Positions 53,571-62,207 of a DNA stretch of 64,000 bases are shown here, piece by piece. The DNA is taken from assembly GCF_001467585.1 (NCBI RefSeq), contig NZ_LNXY01000018.1:1-64000 (forward strand). The letters run 5' to 3'. Numbering within the stretch: position 1 is the first letter of the stretch; every line of letters starts with the position of its first letter. The stretch comes from Legionella drozanskii LLAP-1 (GTDB taxonomy: Bacteria > Pseudomonadota > Gammaproteobacteria > Legionellales > Legionellaceae). Position numbers and translations under genes: made by a program. The notes beneath the pieces were generated by a model. The model had not been told where the DNA came from, ran no database searches, and worked only from the letters and a program-made list of their open reading frames with translations.

Positions 53571-54386
53571 GGATTCGTGGCAAAAGATCGCCACTAATTC
53601 TTGTACTGCAGAACGAGTATTTGCTTGGCAGCTAATTAATCGTTTCACAGGAAAAGAATGGATTCGGCCGTGACGATAATGGTGACGCGTGAAGCTGGTA
53701 TCATGATTGGAAATCACGACAGTAACCCCTCTTTGAGCACCTTCTAAAGCTAAAGCTGCTAGATCAATCTGATCCTGCTCGCTAAACTTTCTACTTGTAT
53801 ATGACGAAAAATGTGCACTCGAAGACAAAGGAACATAGGGGGGATCGCAATAAATGATATCGCCTGGCTGTGCTTGTTGAAAGGTTTGGCGAAAATCGCT
53901 TTGCACGAATTGAGCTAACTTGGATTTCTGATAAAAATAGGTCATCTCTTTACGAGGAAAATAAGGATTTAGGTACCGCCCAAACGGTACATTGTAGATA
54001 CCTTTTTGATTATAACGGCATAATCCGTTGTATCCATGACGATTTAAATAGAGAAACACAGCGGATTTATATTTTAAATCAGTACTCTGATTAAATAGTT
54101 TTCTAAATTGATAATATTGGTCAGCACAATTATTTTGCTTGGAAAAAAACTCAGCACAATAATTAATAAATTCTTCTCCTTCTTCCTGCAAGCAACGAAA
54201 TAAACTGATTAAATCGTTATTTCCTTCGGCCAACAAATAATCTGGATAGTTTGAATTAATGAAGATTGCGCCTGAACCTGTAAAGGGCTCAATAAGCCGA
54301 TTTGCCGGGGGTAGGGAGTTTAAAATAGTTTCTAAGCAGTGAATTTTACTACCTGCCCATTTCAGGAATGGTCTTATTCTAGTCAT
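53556..54386 (-). CDS. dam: Dam-family DNA adenine methyltransferase
   Basis: This N6-adenine methyltransferase of 276 residues has PFLKWAGSK in the position of the usual KWAGGK, RLIEPFTGSGAIFIN for SAM binding, RHGYNGLCRYN and the catalytic DPPYVPLSSSAHF. It likely methylates GATC, as in enteric Dam. The G-to-S change in the first motif is conservative. It lacks the damX neighbour. An independent restriction partner is not present, so a housekeeping role is more likely than a restriction-modification one. Confidence 0.9.
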   Translation of the reverse strand: MTRIRPFLKWAGSKIHCLETILNSLPPANRLIEPFTGSGAIFINSNYPDYLLAEGNNDLISLFRCLQEEGEEFINYCAEFFSKQNNCADQYYQFRKLFNQSTDLKYKSAVFLYLNRHGYNGLCRYNQKGIYNVPFGRYLNPYFPRKEMTYFYQKSKLAQFVQSDFRQTFQQAQPGDIIYCDPPYVPLSSSAHFSSYTSRKFSEQDQIDLAALALEGAQRGVTVVISNHDTSFTRHHYRHGRIHSFPVKRLISCQANTRSAVQELVAIFCHESLMSK

Positions 54387-54536
54387 GTCAAAAAAGCGAA
54401 TTAGTTGGGTGAAGTATTACTCAATATTGAAAAAATAACTAGTGGTTGCTAGAAAATTAAAAGACGTATTTTATACTTTGTGTTACTTGAGTAGGTGTTG
54501 AAGAGGAGTGAACTATCACTCCCTAAACTGAACCAC

Positions 54537-55733
54537 TCACATCGCAATAGTCAATAAAAATAGAGCAGTTAATGCGACTAAACCAAGACTTAAATTTCCA
54601 CCAGGTACAATCCAAATTCCTCCTTCCGGATCAACCCGACGCGCACGCCAAGTCATTAAAGCAGGTAAAAGGAGCAATAAAATCACACAGCAAACGCCTG
54701 CATACTTGAATGCGTGTAAGTAAATTCCTGGATTAAAGAGAACAACTGCGAGAGGTGGAACAAAAGTTAAGGCTAAAGTAGATTTTCCTTGAAGTCCTGT
54801 TTTTTTCAGAGTTAATCCATCGGCTAAAAAATCAAATAAGCCAATTGAAACACCAAGAAAAGCGGTTACCATGCAAATTGAAGTGAAAAAATTAAAAAAC
54901 CCTGTGATCAAGTCGCTATTGACTGCTGTGGATAGGGAATTGGTTAGCCCACTGATTGCGTGTTCATTGGTCATTAAGGAAATTAATCCCCCCGATCCTT
55001 CACGTTGAACAACTCCCATAATTACCGCATCCCAAAGAATGTAGCAACTGAGAGGAATCAAAGAACCAAGAAGAATCACTTTTCGTAAGCTGTGAACGTC
55101 ATCTTGAAAATATTCACGTAAACTAGGTACGATAGAAGCAAAACCAAAAGAAGTAATTAATACCATCAGACTGCCAGTGACCGCTTTCACTGAGCCGCCA
55201 CTTAGCGAATTAAGATCAATATGCGGGCTAATAATAACTACTAAAAGTAGGTAGACTCCTAATTTACCAAACATGAGACCGCGATTGACATAATCAACGG
55301 AGCGAATACCGCCGTAAACAACCAAACTAAAGATTATCGTGAAAAGAAAGGAGGTAAGCCAGGTTGGGAAACTGATATGAGCCTTTTGCAGTAAACTATT
55401 TAAAACATCAGAACCGCCTGCAATATAAGCTGCTAATAAGGTATAGAGCAGTAAAAGATAGGTAATCCAAGCTATAACTTGTCCGGGTAAGCCTAAAGTC
55501 TTACTGGCCATGGAAACCATATTACTCCCTGCAGGTAAGCGCAGATTGACCTCAAGAATGAGTAAGGCACCTACAGTCATAACCAACCAACAGAAGATTA
55601 AGAAAAAAATCGAGTTAGTAAAGCCTACCTCAGCAGTTGAAACGGGTAGAGCTAACATACCTCCACCAATGGAGGTACCAACGATTAATAAGATACCACC
55701 AATAAATTTGGAATTAGCCACTATAAAATCCAT
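54537..55733 (-). CDS. Aromatic amino-acid permease, TyrP-type, copy 1
   Basis: This 398-residue inner-membrane permease of the hydroxy/aromatic amino-acid family has about 11 membrane segments. GGILLIVGTSIGGGMLALPV near the N-terminus, GGIRSVDYVNRGLMFGKLGV and TSFGFASIVPSLREYFQDD are typical of TyrP/Mtr/TnaB. It imports tyrosine, tryptophan or phenylalanine. A paralogue lies directly upstream. Confidence 0.9.
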   Translation of the reverse strand: MDFIVANSKFIGGILLIVGTSIGGGMLALPVSTAEVGFTNSIFFLIFCWLVMTVGALLILEVNLRLPAGSNMVSMASKTLGLPGQVIAWITYLLLLYTLLAAYIAGGSDVLNSLLQKAHISFPTWLTSFLFTIIFSLVVYGGIRSVDYVNRGLMFGKLGVYLLLVVIISPHIDLNSLSGGSVKAVTGSLMVLITSFGFASIVPSLREYFQDDVHSLRKVILLGSLIPLSCYILWDAVIMGVVQREGSGGLISLMTNEHAISGLTNSLSTAVNSDLITGFFNFFTSICMVTAFLGVSIGLFDFLADGLTLKKTGLQGKSTLALTFVPPLAVVLFNPGIYLHAFKYAGVCCVILLLLLPALMTWRARRVDPEGGIWIVPGGNLSLGLVALTALFLLTIAM

Positions 55734-55797
55734 TTGTACAAAATTAAAACAATATGGTACGTGAAAAAGCCGCTTGTTGTCAATGTTCTTAGCTTGT

Positions 55798-56997
55798 TTA
55801 ACCCTTATGGGGAATCAGTTCCCAAATTGAATTTGCAAGAAGCAAAATGGAAAAAACAATAACAACCCATTGAGAAATTTTGCCCCCAGGAACCGTATAA
55901 CGAGGAGTAAATTTCTTTCTGCCATAAACTGTCATCAGTGCAGGTAGTAAAAGCAGCAAGATTACACAAAAAATCCCTGCATAATTCAATGCCTGGATAT
56001 AGGCGCCCGGATAATAAATTACTACTAAAAGGGGCGGTACAAAGGTGAGTAGGAATAATCCTATTCCCTGTTTGCCGCGTTGCTCTAGATTTAAACCATC
56101 GGCTAAAAAGCTGATAAGACAAAGTGAAACGCCGAGAAAAGCTGTTAGCATGCAGATTGAAGTAAAGAAATTAAATAATGAGCTTATCACTGAACTTTGT
56201 ACGGTGTTGGAAAGCGTGGTAGCGAGCGCAGAAGTGGTATGCTCCTCGTGCATTAACCCAGCAAGCCCTGTATTTCCGTTTGTCGGGAGACTACCAATAA
56301 TGACCGCATCCCAGGCCAAATAACATACTAAAGGGATAAGAGAACCGATAAAGACAACTTTTCGAAGTAAAACAATATCATCATCAAAATAATCGCGTAA
56401 ATTGGGAACAATAATCGCGAAACCAAAGGAAGTAATTAAAATCATTACTGTCCCGGTAATGTATTGATAATTTCCTCCCTGAAGATAATTCAGTTGAATA
56501 TGAGGAGCAATAAGCAAAACGAGGATAAAATAAACCGCCAATTTTCCAAACATCAGCCCGCGATTAAATAAATCGACTTGACGTATGCCACCGTAAACAA
56601 TAAGGCCAAAAACAAGAGTAAATAAAGTGCTCGCCTGCCATTCATTAATAGGAATGCCTATTCGGGAAAACAAATTGCCAAACACATCGGCCCCTCCTGA
56701 GATATAGGCAGAGAGTAAGGTATAAAGTAAAAAAAGATAACTGAGCCAAGCTGTCAGAAGGCCTGGGGAGCCGAGTGTGGCTGCGGCCATAGAAACCATG
56801 TGTTTACCTTGCGGCAAATAAAGATTTGCTTCTAGAATAAACAACGCTCCAAGCGTCATTATTGCCCAACAAAGTAAAAGAAACAGAGAGGATTGCCAAA
56901 AACCTGTTGCTGCATTCGCTACAGGCAATGCAAGCATGCCCCCGCCGATCGATGTGCCTACTATCAGAAGAATACCGCCAATGAATCTGGATTTCAT
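55798..56997 (-). CDS. Aromatic amino-acid permease, TyrP-type, copy 2
   Basis: This 399-residue paralogue of the next gene shares GGILLIVGTSIGGGMLALPV exactly, GGIRQVDLFNRGLMFGKLAV, and TSFGFAIIVPNLRDYFDDD. It keeps about 11 membrane segments. The pair arose by tandem duplication and may now differ in specificity or affinity. The genes are 65 bp apart and probably co-transcribed. Legionella depends on amino-acid uptake, which fits retention of both. Confidence 0.9.
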   Translation of the reverse strand: MKSRFIGGILLIVGTSIGGGMLALPVANAATGFWQSSLFLLLCWAIMTLGALFILEANLYLPQGKHMVSMAAATLGSPGLLTAWLSYLFLLYTLLSAYISGGADVFGNLFSRIGIPINEWQASTLFTLVFGLIVYGGIRQVDLFNRGLMFGKLAVYFILVLLIAPHIQLNYLQGGNYQYITGTVMILITSFGFAIIVPNLRDYFDDDIVLLRKVVFIGSLIPLVCYLAWDAVIIGSLPTNGNTGLAGLMHEEHTTSALATTLSNTVQSSVISSLFNFFTSICMLTAFLGVSLCLISFLADGLNLEQRGKQGIGLFLLTFVPPLLVVIYYPGAYIQALNYAGIFCVILLLLLPALMTVYGRKKFTPRYTVPGGKISQWVVIVFSILLLANSIWELIPHKG

Positions 56998-57040
56998 TTA
57001 TAACACCTACTACTCGCTAGGCGCTCAAGAGAGCAAAAGA

Positions 57041-57736
57041 CTATTTTGTAGCGCCTATTGGGACTGGCTCAGCTTGTGGAGTTGAGCAATCTTTGAATAT
57101 TTGAATTTCAATGCGACGATTATACGCACTACCATGGATGAGTTTATTGTCACCAACCGGGTTTTTATCACCATATCCCTCAGCGATCAAGCGTCGTGCA
57201 GCAAAACCATTAGCCCAAAGAAAGGTAACCATGGTCTCAGCTCGAGCTTGTGACATCAGGTTTTTACTATGCCGAGAACCTACATTGTCAGTAAAACCAC
57301 CAACATAAATTGGACAACATTTACGAAATGTTGCCAGCAATTTTATCAGCGTATTTAAACCGGCAAAACACAGATCATTGAGTCGGGCGCTATTAAAGAT
57401 ATAGTAACGATCAGTTGGAACAACAAGGGTAACGGTATCGCCGTACTCAATATACATGATGTCTAATTTTTGTAATTGCTTAATGAGCATAGGTCTAGTG
57501 TCTTTATATAGACCTACTGCAGCACCCACCGCGGTACCTATCGCTGCTCCAGCAAGAACAGGTGCTCCTCCTGAAACCGCCACAGCAGCAGCTCCCACTA
57601 CAACAGCCGGAGGAGTGGTTACATAAACTCGACGATAAGGTTTGAAATGATTATAAGGTGGATGGAAACAGCCACTAAAAGCTAAAGATAATAGGCAAAC
57701 TAAGCCCAAGCGCCCAATCGAGCTCTTGTGTGACAT
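57041..57736 (-). CDS. OmpA-family lipoprotein with a glycine-zipper segment
   Basis: This 231-residue outer-membrane lipoprotein has a lipobox LAFSGC after a hydrophobic signal. A glycine-zipper-like hydrophobic stretch (GGAPVLAGAAIGTAVGAAVG) follows. The C-terminal OmpA peptidoglycan-binding domain has YVGGFTDNVGSRHSKNLMSQ, AEGYGDKNPVG and NRRIEIQIF. The start is the ATG at 57736 with GGAG 5 nt upstream. It should anchor the outer membrane to peptidoglycan. Proteins of this type occur beside Dot/Icm or secretion genes, but none are seen here. Confidence 0.85.
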   Translation of the reverse strand: MSHKSSIGRLGLVCLLSLAFSGCFHPPYNHFKPYRRVYVTTPPAVVVGAAAVAVSGGAPVLAGAAIGTAVGAAVGLYKDTRPMLIKQLQKLDIMYIEYGDTVTLVVPTDRYYIFNSARLNDLCFAGLNTLIKLLATFRKCCPIYVGGFTDNVGSRHSKNLMSQARAETMVTFLWANGFAARRLIAEGYGDKNPVGDNKLIHGSAYNRRIEIQIFKDCSTPQAEPVPIGATK

Positions 57737-57905
57737 TCCCACTCCTTCTATATATGAATTTTTCCATTATTAAGCATCCACTATGATTTCGCAATCAGAG
57801 TTCGCCCAGCCTGCCAATTTTAATGAAAATAAATTTTGAGAATTCTACGCAACAGCAGAGTTATTGGTTTATAGTTGAAATAATCAATTAAATGGACATA
57901 GCATT

Positions 57906-59786
57906 TTGGCCACAAAAGACAAAAAAATTCCCTGGGCTTTGTCTCTAGGTGCTTTGGGCGTGGTTTTTGGGGATATTGGCACCAGTCCCCTTTATGCATT
58001 ACGTGAGACGCTAGGTGATTTACCCCTCACTGAGGTGGATATTCTAGGGGTTTTATCGTTAATTTTTTGGTCATTAATTGTAGTCATTTCTATTAAGTAC
58101 CTTGTCATCGTTTTTCGTGCTGATAATGATGGTGAAGGAGGCGGCTTGGCTTTATTAGCGCTCCTTAAACAAAAGCAAACCAAGTACGAGCATCTTTTTT
58201 ACTTATTGGCTATTTTTAGCGCCGGGCTATTGCTGGGTGATGGGATGCTGACTCCAGCTATTTCGGTAACGAGTGCTATCGAAGGTTTAAAGATAATTTC
58301 TCCTAAATTTGATGATTTTATTATTCCTTTTTCCTGTGGCATCCTCATTCTTTTGTTTATTATGCAGTCACATGGAACCGCAAAAATTGGTGCAACCTTT
58401 GGTCCATTATTATTAGTCTGGTTTATTACCATTGCTATTTTAGGGACTGTAGAAATTTTTAGGCATCCCGTTGTCTTACAAGCACTTCATCCCTACTATG
58501 CGTTTGATTATTTACGCAATAACGGTCTAAAAGGCTACTACTTATTAGGTGGTGTATTTTTGGTGGTGACTGGCGGAGAAGCTCTGTATGCAGATATCGG
58601 CCATTTTGGCAAAAATCCCATTCGTTATAGTTGGTATTTTGTGGTCTTACCTAGTTTAGTGCTTAACTATTTTGGTCAGGGCGGTCATTTAATTAGTCAT
58701 CCTGAGGCGATCGCAAATCCTTTTTATATGATTGCTCCGAGTTGGTTTTCTATCCCTTTATTGATTCTTGCCACAATTGCCACGGTGATTGCTTCCCAGG
58801 CAGTAATTACTGCTACTTTTTCATTAACCAAACAAGCAATATTGCTAGGATTGTGCCCACGTATTCCCGTGATTCAAACCTCCAAAGAACATGTGGGGCA
58901 AATTTATATTCCACAAATGAATTTACTCTTGTTCCTCGGTACAATGGTGCTTATTTTTACATTTAGAAATTCAAGCAATATGACGCATGCTTATGGGATT
59001 GCTGTTAACCTAGTCATGTTACTGGTCACCACGATGGTCACTTATGCTGCTAGACATATCTGGCAATGGTCTTGGTTGCGGGTGATTGTTGTGTTTACTC
59101 CTTTCCTGATGATTGACCTTATTTTTCTAGGTGCTAATGCACATAAATTTGTCACTGGAGGATGGGTGCCAGTCTGCTTTGCTTTAGCGATTAGTTTGAT
59201 TATGTACACCTGGAATCTAGGCTTACAATATTTGAAAAATAATGTTTACATGCAAAAAGAAGATATTAGTAAAATTATTAAGCAGTTAAACTATAAATCA
59301 CTCCAACATCTGAAAGGAATAACAGCAATTTTTCTCACCGATACTTATGATCGCAGCGGCGGCAGTTTTCTCCATTTTTTAAAGTTAAGTTATGCGGTTC
59401 CAGAGAATATTTTGATTGTCAGTTATACGGTTGAAAATAAACCTCATATTGATCCCTCCAAGCGTTTTGAGATTAATCAAATCGATAAACGAGTATGCGA
59501 ATTAACCCTTCACTATGGGTTTATGGATAATATTTCCGTGCCGAAAGCGTTGGCCAAGGCTGTTGAGTATGAATTGCTCCCCTTTGAATTTAAAGTGGAA
59601 TCGGCGACTTATTTAGTTGAAATTCCGAATGTGGTTGCATCGAAGAAAAAGAAAACACTACTGTTTTTTTGGCAGGAAAAATTGTTTGCTTTTTTAATGC
59701 GCAATTATTCTGCCAATTTAAATATCGAGTTTTATAAATTACCTTACAATCGGACTATCGCGATTGGAACTTATTGCTTAATTTAA
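57906..59786 (+). CDS. kup: Kup potassium transporter
   Basis: This 626-residue K+:H+ symporter has WALSLGALGVVFGDIGTSPL at the N-terminus, LIVVISIKYLVIVFRADNDG, GGEALYADIGHFGK and about 12 membrane segments, followed by a cytoplasmic tail. The start is TTG at 57906, which matches family N-termini. The gene's 3' end overlaps the convergent DUF1460 gene by 32 bp. Legionella species carry several kup copies. Confidence 0.95.
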   Translation: MATKDKKIPWALSLGALGVVFGDIGTSPLYALRETLGDLPLTEVDILGVLSLIFWSLIVVISIKYLVIVFRADNDGEGGGLALLALLKQKQTKYEHLFYLLAIFSAGLLLGDGMLTPAISVTSAIEGLKIISPKFDDFIIPFSCGILILLFIMQSHGTAKIGATFGPLLLVWFITIAILGTVEIFRHPVVLQALHPYYAFDYLRNNGLKGYYLLGGVFLVVTGGEALYADIGHFGKNPIRYSWYFVVLPSLVLNYFGQGGHLISHPEAIANPFYMIAPSWFSIPLLILATIATVIASQAVITATFSLTKQAILLGLCPRIPVIQTSKEHVGQIYIPQMNLLLFLGTMVLIFTFRNSSNMTHAYGIAVNLVMLLVTTMVTYAARHIWQWSWLRVIVVFTPFLMIDLIFLGANAHKFVTGGWVPVCFALAISLIMYTWNLGLQYLKNNVYMQKEDISKIIKQLNYKSLQHLKGITAIFLTDTYDRSGGSFLHFLKLSYAVPENILIVSYTVENKPHIDPSKRFEINQIDKRVCELTLHYGFMDNISVPKALAKAVEYELLPFEFKVESATYLVEIPNVVASKKKKTLLFFWQEKLFAFLMRNYSANLNIEFYKLPYNRTIAIGTYCLI

Positions 59787-60819
59787 GGCCGTGCTTTGAA
59801 TCAAGAGATAAGTTCGAATCCACACTGCATCCATCGGATAAAGGCGCTTTGGGCACTACCACTTCTATATGTATTCCTTTAATAGTTGGGCTATTCAGGG
59901 CCTCATGTAAGTAATCTATCAAAGGAACTTCGACAACATGGCCATATTGGGATGATGCCTGTCGAAAGTAGAGTGTCCCGTTTTTCCAAAAAGCAAAACC
60001 TAGATGAGAAATATTGAGATTGGTTCCGATTTGCTCCTGTAAATTCCAGTTAGGTCGTATTATTTCTACGATTGATGCATGAGGTATTTGAGCAAATAGA
60101 TATTGATTAGGCTTGCCCTGAGCATTAAATAAGGCTGTCAGTGGTAGATAAGGTAGCTGCGATAGCCGGACAGGGAGTTTAGCGCCTCTTAATTTAAGCT
60201 CGTCTAATCGTTTACTTCGCGCCGCTTCATTAGACGGACTTAAGCGCACATTCTTATCAGTAAAATGCTGGTACCAGGAAGGTTTGTCAATCAATGCGGT
60301 GGCTATTTCTACGACAGATTTATTATTTTTATCTTTTATCGTCTCCGTGATGTCCTTTATATACCCTTGCTTCTGGTTATTAAAATTCCAATCGATTGAA
60401 GTAAAATGATTGCGGGCCGTAAAACTGACGTTACCATCTTTATAGCGGACTCTAGACATGCACTGTTTAAAGCCTTGCGTATCTTTAGCCAGTGCTAAGG
60501 CCAATACGGTTGTTACATAAGTGTCACAATCAAAACCATCAGTTCGATACCGGGGCTCTTGATCAAATCGAGCCTTAGAGCCTTCCCCTAATGCACCGAG
60601 AATATAAATTTTACCTATAAATTGAGCGCTTATTGTATCGATCCGAGTGGCCATTTCAGGATTCTGTGTGTGCTCAAGGCTATGATATAGTGCTGTAATA
60701 ATTTCATTTGCTTCTTGTTGTTTGGGGTGGACAGCTGCCGTAGACTGCCAAGATAAAAAAATGAGAAACGTTGCAAAAACAATGCATTTTATTACTTTCT
60801 TACAGTAGACTGAGCGCAT
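59755..60819 (-). CDS. DUF1460 NlpC/P60-like protein, probably periplasmic
   Basis: This 354-residue exported protein has a signal peptide (CIVFATFLIFLSWQSTAA). The DUF1460 fold is that of a cell-wall amidase-like cysteine peptidase: the probable Cys is in GFDCDTYVTTVLALALA and the His in ISHLGFAFWKNGTLYFRQAS. It likely cleaves peptidoglycan-derived peptides. The C-terminal tail differs from better-known members. It overlaps kup by 32 bp at the 3' end. Confidence 0.75.
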   Translation of the reverse strand: MRSVYCKKVIKCIVFATFLIFLSWQSTAAVHPKQQEANEIITALYHSLEHTQNPEMATRIDTISAQFIGKIYILGALGEGSKARFDQEPRYRTDGFDCDTYVTTVLALALAKDTQGFKQCMSRVRYKDGNVSFTARNHFTSIDWNFNNQKQGYIKDITETIKDKNNKSVVEIATALIDKPSWYQHFTDKNVRLSPSNEAARSKRLDELKLRGAKLPVRLSQLPYLPLTALFNAQGKPNQYLFAQIPHASIVEIIRPNWNLQEQIGTNLNISHLGFAFWKNGTLYFRQASSQYGHVVEVPLIDYLHEALNSPTIKGIHIEVVVPKAPLSDGCSVDSNLSLDSKHGLKLSNKFQSR

Positions 60820-60882
60820 AGCTTTCTCCTGTTGGCATACAAAAAGTGCATATTTTAACCTATTTCGCTGCTGAGGTATAGA

Positions 60883-61491
60883 ATGCTCAATGCAATATGG
60901 CTAGGAATGATTTTTCTCTCGCTGATTGTTGGCCTAGTTCAAGGCCGTCTCGATCAGGTGGTAATGGCAGTAACGGAGTCAGCAAAACTGGGATTTGAAA
61001 TTGCATTGGGATTAGCCGGTATTATGGCTCTGTGGCTAGGGATAATGGCTATTGCCTCAGAATCAGGGTTGATTAATCACTTAGCAAGAATGTTACGACC
61101 GATACTACGGCCTTTATTTCCAGAGGTGCCAGTTGATCACCCTGCGATGGGAGCAATTGTACTAAATCTTGCGGCTAATATGCTGGGATTAGCTAATGCA
61201 GCGACGCCCTTTGGATTGCAAGCCATGAAAGAGTTGCAGCGGCTCAATCCTCACGCTCAGGAAGCCACGAATGCGATGTGTACGTTTTTGGCCATTAATA
61301 CTTCTAGTGTTCAACTTATTCCCGCAACTGCCATTGCTTTTCTTGCTGCTAATGGCAGTTTACATCCTAGCTCTGTCATTTTTAGTTCTATAGTGGCAAC
61401 GAGTATTTCTACGATCGTCGCTATTTTTGCAGTTAAACAATTAGCCAAGCTGCCTGCCTATCGAATTAGAGGGGCTGAAGCTAATGAGTAA
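60883..61491 (+). CDS. spmA: SpmA-like nucleoside-recognition membrane protein
   Basis: This 202-residue membrane protein has the nucleoside-recognition (Gate) domain fold of spore-maturation protein A: LGFEIALGLAGIMALWLGIM, LARMLRPILRPLFPEVPVDH, GAIVLNLAANMLGLANAATP and FLAINTSSVQLIPATAIAFL. In non-sporulating bacteria the role is unknown; transport is suspected. GAGG lies 6 nt before the ATG. It overlaps spmB by 8 bp, so both are made together. Confidence 0.9.
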   Translation: MLNAIWLGMIFLSLIVGLVQGRLDQVVMAVTESAKLGFEIALGLAGIMALWLGIMAIASESGLINHLARMLRPILRPLFPEVPVDHPAMGAIVLNLAANMLGLANAATPFGLQAMKELQRLNPHAQEATNAMCTFLAINTSSVQLIPATAIAFLAANGSLHPSSVIFSSIVATSISTIVAIFAVKQLAKLPAYRIRGAEANE

Positions 61492-62017
61492 TTTTGCCAA
61501 CCAGTTATCCAATTGGATTTTTCTTGCGTTTATTGTTGGGATCCCCTTGTATGGGGCATTGAAAAAAATCAATGTTTTTGATGCCTTTGTTACCGGCGCA
61601 AAACAGGGATTTGAAACGAGCGTGAGCATAATACCCTACTTAATTGCTATGCTAGTTGCTATTGGAATGCTGCGAGCTTCTGGTTTTTTTGAACTCATGC
61701 AGGCTATGCTTGCGCCTATTTTATCTACTTTAGGGATGCCATCCGAATTACTTCCTCTCGCTTTAATACGCCCCTTTTCAGGTAGCGCTTCTACAGGAGT
61801 TACGGCTGAGCTAATCCATCAATACGGCGGGGATTCCTTCATCGGTAAAACTGCAGCTACAATGATGGGAAGTACTGAAACCACTTTTTATGTGATAGCA
61901 ATTTACTTTGGCGCAGTGGGGATAAAACGAACAAGACACGCGATTCCTGCAGGGCTATTAGCTGATCTAGCTGGGGTTATAGCGAGTGTAATGATTTGTC
62001 GTTATCTTTTTGCCTAA
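61484..62017 (+). CDS. spmB: SpmB-like nucleoside-recognition membrane protein
   Basis: This 177-residue partner of the preceding gene has LYGALKKINVFDAFVTGAKQ, TSVSIIPYLIAMLVAIGMLR, LPLALIRPFSGSASTGVTAE and AATMMGSTETTFYVIAIYFG. These are the usual SpmB signatures. The two proteins form a complex in the inner membrane, probably a channel or transporter. The start overlaps spmA. A terminator-like hairpin lies between it and the convergent gene. Confidence 0.9.
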   Translation: MSNFANQLSNWIFLAFIVGIPLYGALKKINVFDAFVTGAKQGFETSVSIIPYLIAMLVAIGMLRASGFFELMQAMLAPILSTLGMPSELLPLALIRPFSGSASTGVTAELIHQYGGDSFIGKTAATMMGSTETTFYVIAIYFGAVGIKRTRHAIPAGLLADLAGVIASVMICRYLFA

Positions 62018-62153
62018 AAAGAGGACATTTCCAATAATCAAATCTCATCGTATCGAGACTTGGCCGCGCGTCCTGAGATTGCAGCACCTGGAAAAGTCCT
62101 ACTCACAAATTTAAGTCCATATCTCTCTATAAATTGTGCAAGAATTACGGTTT

Positions 62154-62183
62154 GAAAAACGCGGGGCTCAGAATTGAGCCCGC
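62154..62183 (-). terminator. Hairpin terminator between convergent genes
   Basis: GGGCTCA-GAAT-TGAGCCC makes a perfect 7-bp stem with extra GC pairs. On the minus strand it is followed by CGCGTTTTTC, so it ends the orphan gene at 62208. It may also slow readthrough from spmB. Confidence 0.7.
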
Positions 62184-62207
62184 TTTCTAAATTGCCTAAA
62201 AACTACC

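Noticed and set aside
53556-54386. Restriction-modification system around the adenine methylase
   Set aside because: No endonuclease or specificity gene is adjacent, and the protein resembles housekeeping Dam.
54505-54522. Hairpin GGAGTGA-ACTA-TCACTCC as a terminator
   Set aside because: The stem is perfect, but no T-tract follows on either strand, so it was not called as a terminator.
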